Source: Jiangella endophytica | Lineage (GTDB): Bacteria > Actinomycetota > Actinomycetes > Jiangellales > Jiangellaceae | Length of the DNA: 64,000 nucleotides | Assembly (NCBI RefSeq): GCF_003427025.1 | Contig: NZ_QVAI01000004.1 | Span: 434,001 to 498,000, forward strand | Direction: 5' to 3' | Shown here: in pieces, positions 24,572 to 32,833 of the stretch | Layout of the letters: each line of letters begins with the position of its first letter | How positions within the stretch are numbered: position 1 is the stretch's first letter | Program-made: the position numbers and the translations under genes | Notes under the pieces: generated by a model | What the model was told of the DNA's origin: nothing | The model's database searches: none | What the model saw: only the letters and a program-made list of their open reading frames with translations

Positions 24572-27457
24572 GTGCCCGAGCCGGTGATCCTCATCCGACT
24601 GCTGGGTCCGTTCGAGCTGCTCCGCGGCGAAGAGCCCGTCGCCCTGGCCCGGCGCCCCGCCGTGCTGCTGGCCGCGCTCGCGCTCCGGCTGGGCGCGCCG
24701 GTCTCCTACGACGCCGCCACGGAGCTGCTGTGGTCGCCGGACGAGCTGCCGGCCAGCCCGCGGCGGGCCATCCAGACGTACGCCTCGCGGGTGCGCGACG
24801 TGCTGGGGCGCGACGCCGTCGTCGCGTACGGCGACGGCCTGCGGCTGGACCTCGACCCGGACCGGATCGACCTGCACCGCTTCCGCCGCCTCGCCGGCTC
24901 CGACGCCGGGTCGGCCCGCGACGAGCTCGCCCGGCTGACCGAGGCGCTCGGCCTCTGGACCGGCGACCCGCTGTCCGGCCTGGCCGGCGAGCAGCTGGCC
25001 GAGACCGAAGGGGCCGCGCTGCTGGAGGAGCTGCTCGGGGTCGCCGAGCGGCACAACGAGCTGCGGCTGCGGCTCGCCGACGTCGACGACCTGTTCGTGG
25101 CGTCCCTGCGGCGCCTCGTCACGGACCATCCGTGGCGGGAACGCAGCTGGTGCCACCTCATGCTCGCGCTCTACCGCAGCGGCCAGCAGGGCGAGGCGCT
25201 GGCCACGTTCGCCCGCCTGGTCACCGTGCTGCGCGACGACCTCGGCATCGACCCGGGCGCCGAGGCGACGCAGCTGCACCAGCGGATGCTGGCCGGCGAC
25301 CCGGGACTGCTCGAACCGGCCCGCCCGGCGCCCGATCCCGCGCCCGAGCGGCCCGCCCAGCTGCCCGCCGGTTCCCCGGCCTTCGTCGGGCGGCGGCGGG
25401 AGCTGTCCGCGCTGGCCGCACTGCTGGACCAGCCGGCCGACCGGGTCCGCGTCGCCATCGTGTCGGGGCCGGCCGGGATCGGCAAGACGACGACGATCGT
25501 CGAAGCCGCGCACCAGGCTCGGGCCCGGTTCCCCGACGGGCAGCTGTTCGCCGAGGGCACCAGCCGCGGCGCCGCGGTGCCCTCGCCCGACATACTTGGG
25601 ACGTTCCTGCGCGACCTCGGAGTCGCGGCCGACGACGTCCCGCACTCGCCGACCGGCCGCGCGACGCTGTTCCGCACCATCTGCGCGCGGCGCCGGCTGC
25701 TGATCGTCATCGACGACGCCCACTCGGCCGGGCAGATCGCCGCGCTGCTTCCCGGCGCCGGCGAGTGCGCCGTCCTGGTGACCAGCCGGCGCCGGCTGGA
25801 CCTTCCGTCGAACCTGTCCCTCGATCTCGACCTCATCTCGGTCACGGAGTCGCACCAGTTGCTGGCCAGGCTCGTCGGCGCCGACCGGCTGGCCGCCGAG
25901 CCCGAGGCCGCCGCCGGGATCGTCGAGGCGTGCGCAGGCTCGCCGCTGGCGTTGCTGATCGTCGGCGGCCGGCTCGCCACTCGCCCGGCGTGGCCGCTGG
26001 CGTACCTCCGCGACCGGCTCACCGGGCCCGGCCGGCTGGCAGAGCTGCGCCTCGGCGACCGGTCGGTTCGGGCCGCCCTCGACGCCACGACCAGCACGCT
26101 GGAGCCGTCCGACGCGGCCCGATTCCGCGCCCTGGGTGCGCTCCCGGCCGGCCTCGTCGACGTCGAGTCCGCCACCGCGCTGTGGGAGACCGGCCGCGCC
26201 GACGCCCGTGACGTCCTCGAGCGCCTCTGCGACGTCCGGCTGCTGGAACCGGCGGCACCCGAGTGCTACACCTGGCACGACCTCATCGGCGAGTACCTCC
26301 ACGACCGGCCCGGGCCCGCGGACCACGCCGGCCGGCGGCGGATGCTGCGCCAGGCGATCGCCTCGATCACCAACGCCCGCGACCGGTTGCGGCCCCGCGA
26401 CCGCCCGCACCAGCCGGTGGTCGCCGCCATCGCCGCCGAGGGCGCCGGCATCGCCTTCGCGCGGCGCGACGACGTCCACGCATGGGTGCATCCCCGCATG
26501 CCGCTGTTCGCCGGGCTGAACCGCGACGGCCTGATGTCTCCCGACGAGGACCAGGCGGTCGAGGCCGCCGCGTTGGCGCCCAACCTCGACGTCGTCCTCA
26601 TCGAATGCTGCGGGGCGCGGGACGACGCCGAGGAACTGCTCCGCGCCGTCACCGCCGCGCCGCTACCGCCGGCCGCCTCGCACTTCGTCGCCGCGTCGTG
26701 GCAGAACCTCGCCACCATCCACTCCGATCAGGGCCGGTTCGCCGAGGCCCGGGCGGCCGCCGAGCGGGCGATCCTGCTCTGGCGGCGGCTCGGAGATCGC
26801 TTCGGCGAGGCGGCCATGCTGAACAACCTCGCCGTCCTGAACGACCGGATGGGCGACCACGCGACCGCCGTCGAGATGAGCCGCCGCTGCGTCGCGGCCG
26901 CCGAGGCGCAGCCGGTGGCCCTGCGGATCCGCTGCCAGCTCACCTACGCCCAGCTCCTCGCCCGGCACGGCGATCCCGACGCGGCGCGGGCGGCGCTGGC
27001 GGCGGCCCGGGAGCTGTACGTGCCGGAACCGGGCTCCTTCGACGCGCACGAGCTCCGTCTGGCCGAGACCTACGTACAGCTCGCGGACGGACGGCCGGCC
27101 GACGCCATCGAGGCGGCCGAGCAGGCGATCGCGGCGGCCCGGGAGATGCGCTCCGACCGGCTCGTCGCGCACTCCACCATCCTGCTCGCCCGGGCGCGGC
27201 GGCGGGCCGGACAGGACAGCCTCGAGACCGCCGCCGAAGCGCTCCGGCTCCTGGTCGGCCAGGGCGCGCCCGACGTCCAGGCGACCTGCGAGGCACTCGC
27301 CGAGCTGGCGCACGCGCACCGGGCCGGCGGCGAGCTGTTCAGCTCCGACGCCTGCGTCGCCGAGGCGACCCGGCTCGTCGACCTCGCCGGGCTGCGCGGC
27401 ACCCTCTGGGCCGACGCGGTGCTCGCCCCGTTCGGCCCGGTCCAGTCCATCCGCTGA
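24572..27457 (+). CDS. AfsR/SARP-like regulator: winged helix, BTAD, NB-ARC ATPase, TPR
   Basis: A 961-residue STAND-type regulator. The N-terminal winged helix (about 5-92) starts IRLLGPFELLRGEEPVALA. The bacterial transcriptional activation domain (about 98-245) includes ERSWCHLMLALYRSGQQGEA. The nucleotide-binding domain starts near 270 with Walker A GPAGIGKT (299-306) and Walker B LLIVIDDAH. The C-terminal ~270 residues contain TPR-like repeats such as NLATIHSDQGRFAEARAAAE. Such proteins turn on antibiotic or stress genes when a ligand triggers ATP-dependent assembly. The GTG at 24572 is chosen since the winged helix begins there and a TACCCT box precedes it. No biosynthetic cluster is adjacent, so the target is unknown. 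Confidence 0.88.
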   Translation: MPEPVILIRLLGPFELLRGEEPVALARRPAVLLAALALRLGAPVSYDAATELLWSPDELPASPRRAIQTYASRVRDVLGRDAVVAYGDGLRLDLDPDRIDLHRFRRLAGSDAGSARDELARLTEALGLWTGDPLSGLAGEQLAETEGAALLEELLGVAERHNELRLRLADVDDLFVASLRRLVTDHPWRERSWCHLMLALYRSGQQGEALATFARLVTVLRDDLGIDPGAEATQLHQRMLAGDPGLLEPARPAPDPAPERPAQLPAGSPAFVGRRRELSALAALLDQPADRVRVAIVSGPAGIGKTTTIVEAAHQARARFPDGQLFAEGTSRGAAVPSPDILGTFLRDLGVAADDVPHSPTGRATLFRTICARRRLLIVIDDAHSAGQIAALLPGAGECAVLVTSRRRLDLPSNLSLDLDLISVTESHQLLARLVGADRLAAEPEAAAGIVEACAGSPLALLIVGGRLATRPAWPLAYLRDRLTGPGRLAELRLGDRSVRAALDATTSTLEPSDAARFRALGALPAGLVDVESATALWETGRADARDVLERLCDVRLLEPAAPECYTWHDLIGEYLHDRPGPADHAGRRRMLRQAIASITNARDRLRPRDRPHQPVVAAIAAEGAGIAFARRDDVHAWVHPRMPLFAGLNRDGLMSPDEDQAVEAAALAPNLDVVLIECCGARDDAEELLRAVTAAPLPPAASHFVAASWQNLATIHSDQGRFAEARAAAERAILLWRRLGDRFGEAAMLNNLAVLNDRMGDHATAVEMSRRCVAAAEAQPVALRIRCQLTYAQLLARHGDPDAARAALAAARELYVPEPGSFDAHELRLAETYVQLADGRPADAIEAAEQAIAAAREMRSDRLVAHSTILLARARRRAGQDSLETAAEALRLLVGQGAPDVQATCEALAELAHAHRAGGELFSSDACVAEATRLVDLAGLRGTLWADAVLAPFGPVQSIR

Positions 27458-27471
27458 CCCACCCACGCCAA

Positions 27472-27546
27472 AGTTGATCTTGGAGTTGACCGTGGGTGTC
27501 ATCGGGCAGATCGCCCGCCCATTCCCCGGCTACTCCAAGATCAACT
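27472..27546. terminator. 15-bp inverted repeat with inner hairpin between convergent genes
   Basis: AGTTGATCTTGGAGT (27472-27486) pairs with 27532-27546. The 45-nt interior holds a second small stem (CGGGC/GCCCG). It separates two convergent genes and its outer arm repeats the TTGATCTTGGAG sequence of the hairpin at 19118. Confidence 0.72.
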
Positions 27547-27558
27547 CGACGGCCCGAC

Positions 27559-30500
27559 CTACTCCCGCGACTCGAACGGCGCGAAGTACGGGTACAGCGG
27601 CGCGTCCGGCCCCCACGCCCCCGGCCGGCCGCGGGTGTCCGCCGTCGTGAAGACGGCCGGGGTGGAGGCGGTGACGCCGCCACCCGCGCTGTGCGCGGTG
27701 ACGATCCACGCGAAGGTGCTGCCCGGCGCCAGGCCCGCCCAGTCGACCGAGGCGACCGACCCCGACGGCACCGTCACCGACCCGATCGGCTCCGACGGCG
27801 AGTAGAGCGCGATCGCGTCGGTCTGGAAGGTCGTGGTGCGGGTCTGCAGGTCGACCGGCAGCACCATGTTGTCCTCGGTGCCGTTGTACCGGCCGTCCTG
27901 GTCGAACTCGGTCGCCCCGAAGTTCGCCAGCAGCGGCGAGTAGGTGTCGACGATCATCTCCGACCGCTCGACGTCGAACTGCAGCAGCCGGAAGAAGCTG
28001 GCGCCGAACTGCAGCTGGTCGTCCGGCTGGTAGCCACCGATCTCGGTGAGCCCGAGCCGGTCCGCGGACACCGTGTAGAACTGGTAGTCCGCCAGCAGCT
28101 CCACCACGCCGTGCCCGATCTCGCCCACCGGGGGCCGGACGTTCGTCCCTACGCCGTGCCGGTGGCCGGCCAGCACCAGGAACACGTTCGGGTTGGGGGC
28201 CACGACCCGGTTGTAGAGCACCGCGCCGTCGGGCGCGGCGATCGCGGCGTCGCGGCCGTCGGGCAGCGTCGAGGGCATCACGTAGTCGTGCGTGAGCAGG
28301 ATGCCGTTGCGGTCCGGGAACCGCTGGAAGACCGAGTTGGCCCAGTCGACCTCCTCCTTGGTGACGCCGAACGAGAGGCCGACGACGACGAAGTCCAGGC
28401 CGCCGGCCGAGAACAGGTCGTAGTGGTTCTGGTTGTCGCCCTCGCGCCACGGGCCGCCGTACTCCGCCTGCTCCCACTGGTCGTCGGCGGCGGCGTAGCG
28501 GTCCGGGCCGAAGTACTGGTTGTACAGCGCCTCGGGTCCGGTCTCGCGGCCGCCCTGGTTGTCGTGGTTGCCGGCGACGACGCCGTTCGGGATGCCCGCG
28601 CCGTCGAGCACGCCCTGCTGCTCCGAGGAGAACTCGAACTCGCCGATGACCTGCTGGCGCATCGGCTCGTCCAGCGGCGGCCGGGTGTTGTTCTCGATGA
28701 TGTCGCCGGTGTGCGCCGCGTAGGCGACCTTGCGCTCCTCGGCGTTCTCGACGACCCAGTCGACGATGCCCCGGTAGGCCGAGGCCCAGACGGCCCGCTC
28801 CTCCGCGGTCTCCTGCTCCACCGCACCCTCGGACAGGTACTGGGTGTCGGTGAAGTGGACGATGGAGAAGTCGTAGCTGTCCGGGTCGGCGAAGCCGTTC
28901 GGGTCGCCGTCCACGATGTCGTCGGCGAACGGGTCCTCGCCGGTGACGAGGACGTTGACGCGGTTGCGGTCGACGTACGTCGCCTCGATCGTCGCGGACA
29001 GCGCGGTGTTGCCCTCGGCGGCGCCCCGAGCACTGGTCAGCGCGTCCCACGCCTGCGTCTCGGCGTTCCAGGCGTGCAGCGTGACCAGCCGCTCCGGGTC
29101 GACGACGCCCTCCCAGCGCACGAACGGCGCGTCGACGTTCTTCCGTACGCGGATGTCGAAGCGCTGGTAGCTGATGTCGCGGCTGGCCGGCGCGGCGACC
29201 GTGCGGCCGTCCAGCGGGGCGAGGTCCTTCGTCTGGACCGGCCGCTCCCCCGGCACCCGCGGCGTCGTCGGCATGGTGTCCGTGCTCCCCTGCCAGGCGG
29301 TGTTCGCGGTGGCCACCTCGGCCTGCGCGAACGACGTCGTCACATCGCCGCCACCGGGCGTGGCGACCCGCGCCGACAGCGTGACGGACTCGCCGACGCC
29401 GATGCTGCCCGACGCCGGGCTCGTCTCGGCGGGGACGTCCGGGATGCCGGCGCTGGTGAAGACGATCTCGCGGACCGCCGTGTTGCCGAGCACGTCGGTG
29501 CCGGTGACGGCCAGCGTGTGCTCGCCCGGCGCCAGGCCGGGTCCGATCGGCGCGCCGAGCGCGACCGCCGTGCCGTCCAGCACGACCTCCGGGCCGGTCT
29601 GCACTCCCGAGGCGTCCTCGAGCTGGACGTCCAGCACCACCGCCGACGTGATCGTCCCGCCCTCGGCCGGCGTGCTCACCGTCACCTCGGGCGCGGTGTT
29701 GTCGGTGACGAGCTGCCGGGTGGCGACCTCGCCGGTGGTGGACGACGCGGCGATGGTGTGCGCGCCGTCCGGCAGCGCGGTGGTGTCGACGTCGGCGCGC
29801 AGGCCGCGGGCCGGCGCGTCGACGAGGAAGTGCAGGTCGACCTCGCGCAGCGGGTTCACGGTGGAGCCGCAGTCTCCGTCGCCCATCCCGTAGCTGGGCA
29901 GGGCGTGGTGCTGCGTGGCCGTGCCCTCCGCGGGCGTGAGTGTCACGTTGCTGACGGCGAAGTCGTCGCGGTTGTTGCCGCAGCCGGTGGCGAACGTGCC
30001 GGTGACGAGGTCGATGGTGTTCCAGCCCGGCTGCAGCCACTCGTTCGGGATGGTGACGTCGACGCGCTGGCTGACGTAGTCGCCGCCCAGCTCGACCTTC
30101 ATGCCGTTGACCAGCAGATGGTTGCGGTAGCGCGCCTCGATCGAGTTGCTGCCCACGTCGAAGCTGACGCTGGCCAGGCCCGACCCGAGGGTCTCGCGGG
30201 CCGCCGCCGCGGGCGCGTCCACGACGTAGCGCAGCTCGACCTCGCGCAGGGCCGTCGTGCTGCTGCCGCATGTCCCGTCGCCCATCACGTACGACGGCTC
30301 GATGCCCTGACCCGCCGCGGTGCCGTCGGGGACGACCAGCTCGAGGTTCGCGACGGCGAAGTCGTCGCGGTTGACGCCGCAGGTCGACTGGACACCGCCG
30401 GTGACGAAGGTGATGACGTTCTCGCCGGGGACGAGGAACTGGTTCGGGATCGCGATGTCGACCCGCTGGCTGACGTAGTCGCCCCCCAGCTCGATCCGCT

Positions 30501-31530
30501 TGCCGTTGACCAGGAGGTGGTTGTGGTAGCGCGCCTCGATCGAGTTGCTGCCGACGTCGAAGCTGAACGTCGACACGCCCGTGCCCAGCGTCGGCCGGGT
30601 GACCGGCTCGGCGCCGTCGACGGTGAGCGCCGGCACCGCGCCGGACGTTCCGGCCGGGAACGACGCGAACACCGGCTGCGTGCCGGCGGTGAGGGTGCCG
30701 TCGGCCGGCGCGACGTGAGGGGCGCCGGTCGGGGCGTTGTTCACCGTGACGGCGTGCGTAGTGGCGGCGCCGGAGGTGGTCCGGGCGACGATCTCGTGCG
30801 GCCCGTTCGCCAGCGTCGTCGTGTCGACCTCGGCGGTGAGGCCGGTCGTGCGCTGCGGGTCGCCGTCGACGACGAACGTCAGCTCGGCGTTGAGTAGCAG
30901 CGACGTGTTCGAGCCGCAGTTGCCGTCGCCGAAGGCGTAGCTGAACTCGTTGGCGTCGCCGTCCGCGGCCCCGCCGATCAGGTCGAGGCTGAAGTCGGAG
31001 AGCACGAAGTCGTCGTGGTTCACGCCGCAGCTCGTGGTGATGGTGCCCGCGACCACCTCGACGGTGTTCTGCCCGGGCACGAGGTGCTCGTTCGGGATCT
31101 CCAGGCTGACCCGCTCGTTGACGGCGTCGCCGAGCTCGATCCGGTGCGTGTCGTTGACCAGGACGTAGTTGCGGTAGCGGGCCTCGGTCGAGTTGCTGCC
31201 GACCTCGAAGCTCAGCGTCGACACGCCGACCGTCGGGGTGGCCTGGACCGGGGCGCCGTCGATGGTGAGCGCGGTGACGTCGTCGTCGGCCGCGACCGGC
31301 TCGGACGCGACGGTGACGGTGCCCTCCAGGTATGCGCCGTCCTCCGGGGTCAGCGTCGGCGGCTGCGCCGCCACGTCCCGGTTCCGCTCGGCGGCCCCGG
31401 CCGCGGCGTCCGATGCGGCCGTCACCGCGTACGAGGCCGGCCAGGTGACACCGACGAGGACGGCGGCCAGCGCGGCCGCGGCCAGGCCGGCCCGTCTCTT
31501 GCGTCGTCCGGGACGTGGGGGCAGCGTCAT
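27559..31530 (-). CDS. Large secreted metallophosphoesterase with three Cys-pair repeat modules
   Basis: A 1323-residue exported protein. A basic N-terminus and hydrophobic stretch (about 10-38) form the signal. Three copies of a ~120-residue module lie at about 104-224, 319-439 and 452-572. Each has FDVGSNSIEARYRNHLLVNG-like text, a CGVNRDDF-like motif and a GDGTCGS-like motif; the two Cys are always 37 residues apart (168/205, 384/421, 517/554), suggesting a disulfide. Ig-like regions follow (about 580-700). The calcineurin-like domain (about 880-1150) has HFTDTQYL, HTGDIIEN, VAGNHDN, LLTHDY and LAGHRHG. A fibronectin-like tail ends the protein. ATG at 31528-31530. It probably cleaves extracellular phosphoesters; the repeat module is unassigned. 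Confidence 0.85.
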   Translation of the reverse strand: MTLPPRPGRRKRRAGLAAAALAAVLVGVTWPASYAVTAASDAAAGAAERNRDVAAQPPTLTPEDGAYLEGTVTVASEPVAADDDVTALTIDGAPVQATPTVGVSTLSFEVGSNSTEARYRNYVLVNDTHRIELGDAVNERVSLEIPNEHLVPGQNTVEVVAGTITTSCGVNHDDFVLSDFSLDLIGGAADGDANEFSYAFGDGNCGSNTSLLLNAELTFVVDGDPQRTTGLTAEVDTTTLANGPHEIVARTTSGAATTHAVTVNNAPTGAPHVAPADGTLTAGTQPVFASFPAGTSGAVPALTVDGAEPVTRPTLGTGVSTFSFDVGSNSIEARYHNHLLVNGKRIELGGDYVSQRVDIAIPNQFLVPGENVITFVTGGVQSTCGVNRDDFAVANLELVVPDGTAAGQGIEPSYVMGDGTCGSSTTALREVELRYVVDAPAAAARETLGSGLASVSFDVGSNSIEARYRNHLLVNGMKVELGGDYVSQRVDVTIPNEWLQPGWNTIDLVTGTFATGCGNNRDDFAVSNVTLTPAEGTATQHHALPSYGMGDGDCGSTVNPLREVDLHFLVDAPARGLRADVDTTALPDGAHTIAASSTTGEVATRQLVTDNTAPEVTVSTPAEGGTITSAVVLDVQLEDASGVQTGPEVVLDGTAVALGAPIGPGLAPGEHTLAVTGTDVLGNTAVREIVFTSAGIPDVPAETSPASGSIGVGESVTLSARVATPGGGDVTTSFAQAEVATANTAWQGSTDTMPTTPRVPGERPVQTKDLAPLDGRTVAAPASRDISYQRFDIRVRKNVDAPFVRWEGVVDPERLVTLHAWNAETQAWDALTSARGAAEGNTALSATIEATYVDRNRVNVLVTGEDPFADDIVDGDPNGFADPDSYDFSIVHFTDTQYLSEGAVEQETAEERAVWASAYRGIVDWVVENAEERKVAYAAHTGDIIENNTRPPLDEPMRQQVIGEFEFSSEQQGVLDGAGIPNGVVAGNHDNQGGRETGPEALYNQYFGPDRYAAADDQWEQAEYGGPWREGDNQNHYDLFSAGGLDFVVVGLSFGVTKEEVDWANSVFQRFPDRNGILLTHDYVMPSTLPDGRDAAIAAPDGAVLYNRVVAPNPNVFLVLAGHRHGVGTNVRPPVGEIGHGVVELLADYQFYTVSADRLGLTEIGGYQPDDQLQFGASFFRLLQFDVERSEMIVDTYSPLLANFGATEFDQDGRYNGTEDNMVLPVDLQTRTTTFQTDAIALYSPSEPIGSVTVPSGSVASVDWAGLAPGSTFAWIVTAHSAGGGVTASTPAVFTTADTRGRPGAWGPDAPLYPYFAPFESRE

Positions 31531-31682
31531 CGGCGGGGCCTGTCTCTCGGGGGCCGGTGTGGGGCGGAGCGCCCTGAATCGTCCCGATCACCGGGAACCG
31601 CCGCCGATCCGCTCGACGACACCACGGTGACCGTTGCGTGAACCCTTTGGCCGCGGCCGGTGCATCTGGAAAGCTGTGCGCC

Positions 31683-31973
31683 ATGGATGGGGACCCCGAG
31701 ACCAAGCCCCGTCCCCGCGGCCTCGGCGGGCCGGCGCTGTTCACCGGCGTGCTCGCCCTGGTCTTCGCGTTCGTGCCGTTCGTCGGCGAGTTCGTCGCCG
31801 CGCCCGCGGCCGTCGTGGCCATCGTCCTCGGCCTGATCGGGTTCGACCGCGCCGAGAAGGGCCTGGCCGACGACGGCGCCCGCGCGCTCACCGGCGGGGT
31901 GCTCGGGCTGGTGGCCGGCCTCGTCGTGCTGTTCGTCTTCCTCGCCACCATGGGCCCGCCCGACGCTCATTGA
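31683..31973 (+). CDS. Small two-helix membrane protein (DUF4190-like)
   Basis: A 96-residue protein with a short acidic/Pro-rich cytoplasmic start and two hydrophobic helices (about residues 20-52 and 66-90), joined by FDRAEKGLADDGARA. This pattern resembles small DUF4190-type actinobacterial membrane proteins. The ATG at 31683 is preceded by GGAAAG; an in-frame ATG 15 codons upstream lacks a good site. It is divergent from the phosphoesterase gene with about 150 nt between them. Function unknown. Confidence 0.6.
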   Translation: MDGDPETKPRPRGLGGPALFTGVLALVFAFVPFVGEFVAAPAAVVAIVLGLIGFDRAEKGLADDGARALTGGVLGLVAGLVVLFVFLATMGPPDAH

Positions 31974-32027
31974 TCATGGAGAACCGCGGGTTCCGGCCGC
32001 CCGGGATCCGCACTTCCCCCTGATCAA
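31970..32027. other. Weak member of the TGATC hairpin family
   Basis: TTGATCA (31970-31976) and TGATCAA (32021-32027) are complementary 7-mers flanking 44 nt. The left end, TTGATCATGGAGA, resembles the TTGATCTTGGAGT arms at 19118 and 27473. It overlaps the stop codon of the small membrane protein gene and may be a decayed terminator. Confidence 0.35.
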
Positions 32028-32059
32028 CTGGCGACGGGGCGGAGACAAAGGGTGATGAG

Positions 32060-32078
32060 TTAGGTTAGCCTTTCCTCA
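32060..32078. promoter_or_regulatory. IdeR/DtxR-type iron box 1
   Basis: TTAGGTTAGCCTTTCCTCA matches the consensus TTAGGTTAGGCTAACCTAA at 15 of 19 positions, all in the left half-site except the central position. It lies 21 nt before the start of the DUF2470 gene, so iron-dependent repression is expected. Confidence 0.8.
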
Positions 32079-32098
32079 TCGTCAGCCCGGAGGTGGAC

Positions 32099-32833
32099 AT
32101 GAGCTGCCCGTCGCCGGCCGAGCGGGCCCGCACGCTGCTGCGCGGCCGGCTGCCCGGCCTGCTGTTCCTCGACGACGTCGCGGTGCCGCTGCCGGTGCGG
32201 CACGGCACCGACCACGTCGGCCAGCCGCTGCTGCTGGTCCCGGCGGCCGGCGGGCTCCGGGAGGCGCTGCGCTCACGCGGCCCCGTCGGGCCCGGCGGCG
32301 TGCTCCGCGTCGACGACGTGCCGCCGACGGCCGACGCGCCCAGCCTCGGCCAGGCCCGGGCCAGCGGCCGGCTGCACCCGGTCGCCGACGACGCCGGCCT
32401 CGCGGCGGCGCTGGAGTTCGCCGAGGCCAACCCGCTGCCCAGCCTGCTCGGCGTCGGCACCGAGGCCGTCCTCTACCGGCTGCACCTGACCGGCGTCCAC
32501 CTGGTCACCGAGCAGGGCGGCGGCCCGCTGAACCCGGCCGAGTACGCCGCCGCCGAGCCGGACCCGCTGCACGAGGCCGAGCGCGACCTGCTGCTCGACC
32601 TCGCCGACCACCACCGCGACGAGCTGGAACCGTGGTTCCGCGCCGCCCTGGCGTCGGCGGGCATCGACGCCGACCATCCGCGGGCGGTCCGGCTGGACCG
32701 CTACGGCTTCACCGCCGACACCGGCCGCCCGCGACGTCGCTGGGTGCGGCTGGACTTCACCCAGCCGCTCGACACCGTCGAGCAACTGGCCGAGCTGCTG
32801 CACCCGGTGCTGTTCCACCCGCACGTCAGCTGA
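32099..32833 (+). CDS. DUF2470-domain protein, HugZ/split-barrel-like
   Basis: A 244-residue cytoplasmic protein. The N-terminal ~125 residues look like a flavin/heme split barrel (PVRHGTDHVGQPLLLVPAAG; DVPPTADAPSLGQARASG). The C-terminal part (about 160-240) matches DUF2470: a helix with HEAERDLLLDLADHHRDEL, then VRLDRYGFTAD and VRLDFTQPLDTVEQL. Relatives degrade heme or accompany siderophore uptake. The ATG at 32099 is chosen because GGAGG at 32089-32093 sits 5 nt before it and overlaps a possible GTG at 32093. It is preceded by an iron box and its 3' end overlaps the convergent ABC gene by 8 nt. Confidence 0.8.
   Translation: MSCPSPAERARTLLRGRLPGLLFLDDVAVPLPVRHGTDHVGQPLLLVPAAGGLREALRSRGPVGPGGVLRVDDVPPTADAPSLGQARASGRLHPVADDAGLAAALEFAEANPLPSLLGVGTEAVLYRLHLTGVHLVTEQGGGPLNPAEYAAAEPDPLHEAERDLLLDLADHHRDELEPWFRAALASAGIDADHPRAVRLDRYGFTADTGRPRRRWVRLDFTQPLDTVEQLAELLHPVLFHPHVS

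Noticed and set aside
22453-24594. 713-residue open frame on the minus strand
   Set aside because: Antisense to tctB and tctA, with His/Arg/Gln-rich text and no recognisable fold.
24572-27457. Pathway-specific regulator of an antibiotic cluster
   Set aside because: The protein has AfsR-like domains, yet no biosynthetic genes lie on either side in this window.
27496-30897. 1133-residue open frame on the plus strand
   Set aside because: Antisense shadow of the secreted phosphoesterase gene; its internal repeats merely mirror the three coding modules.
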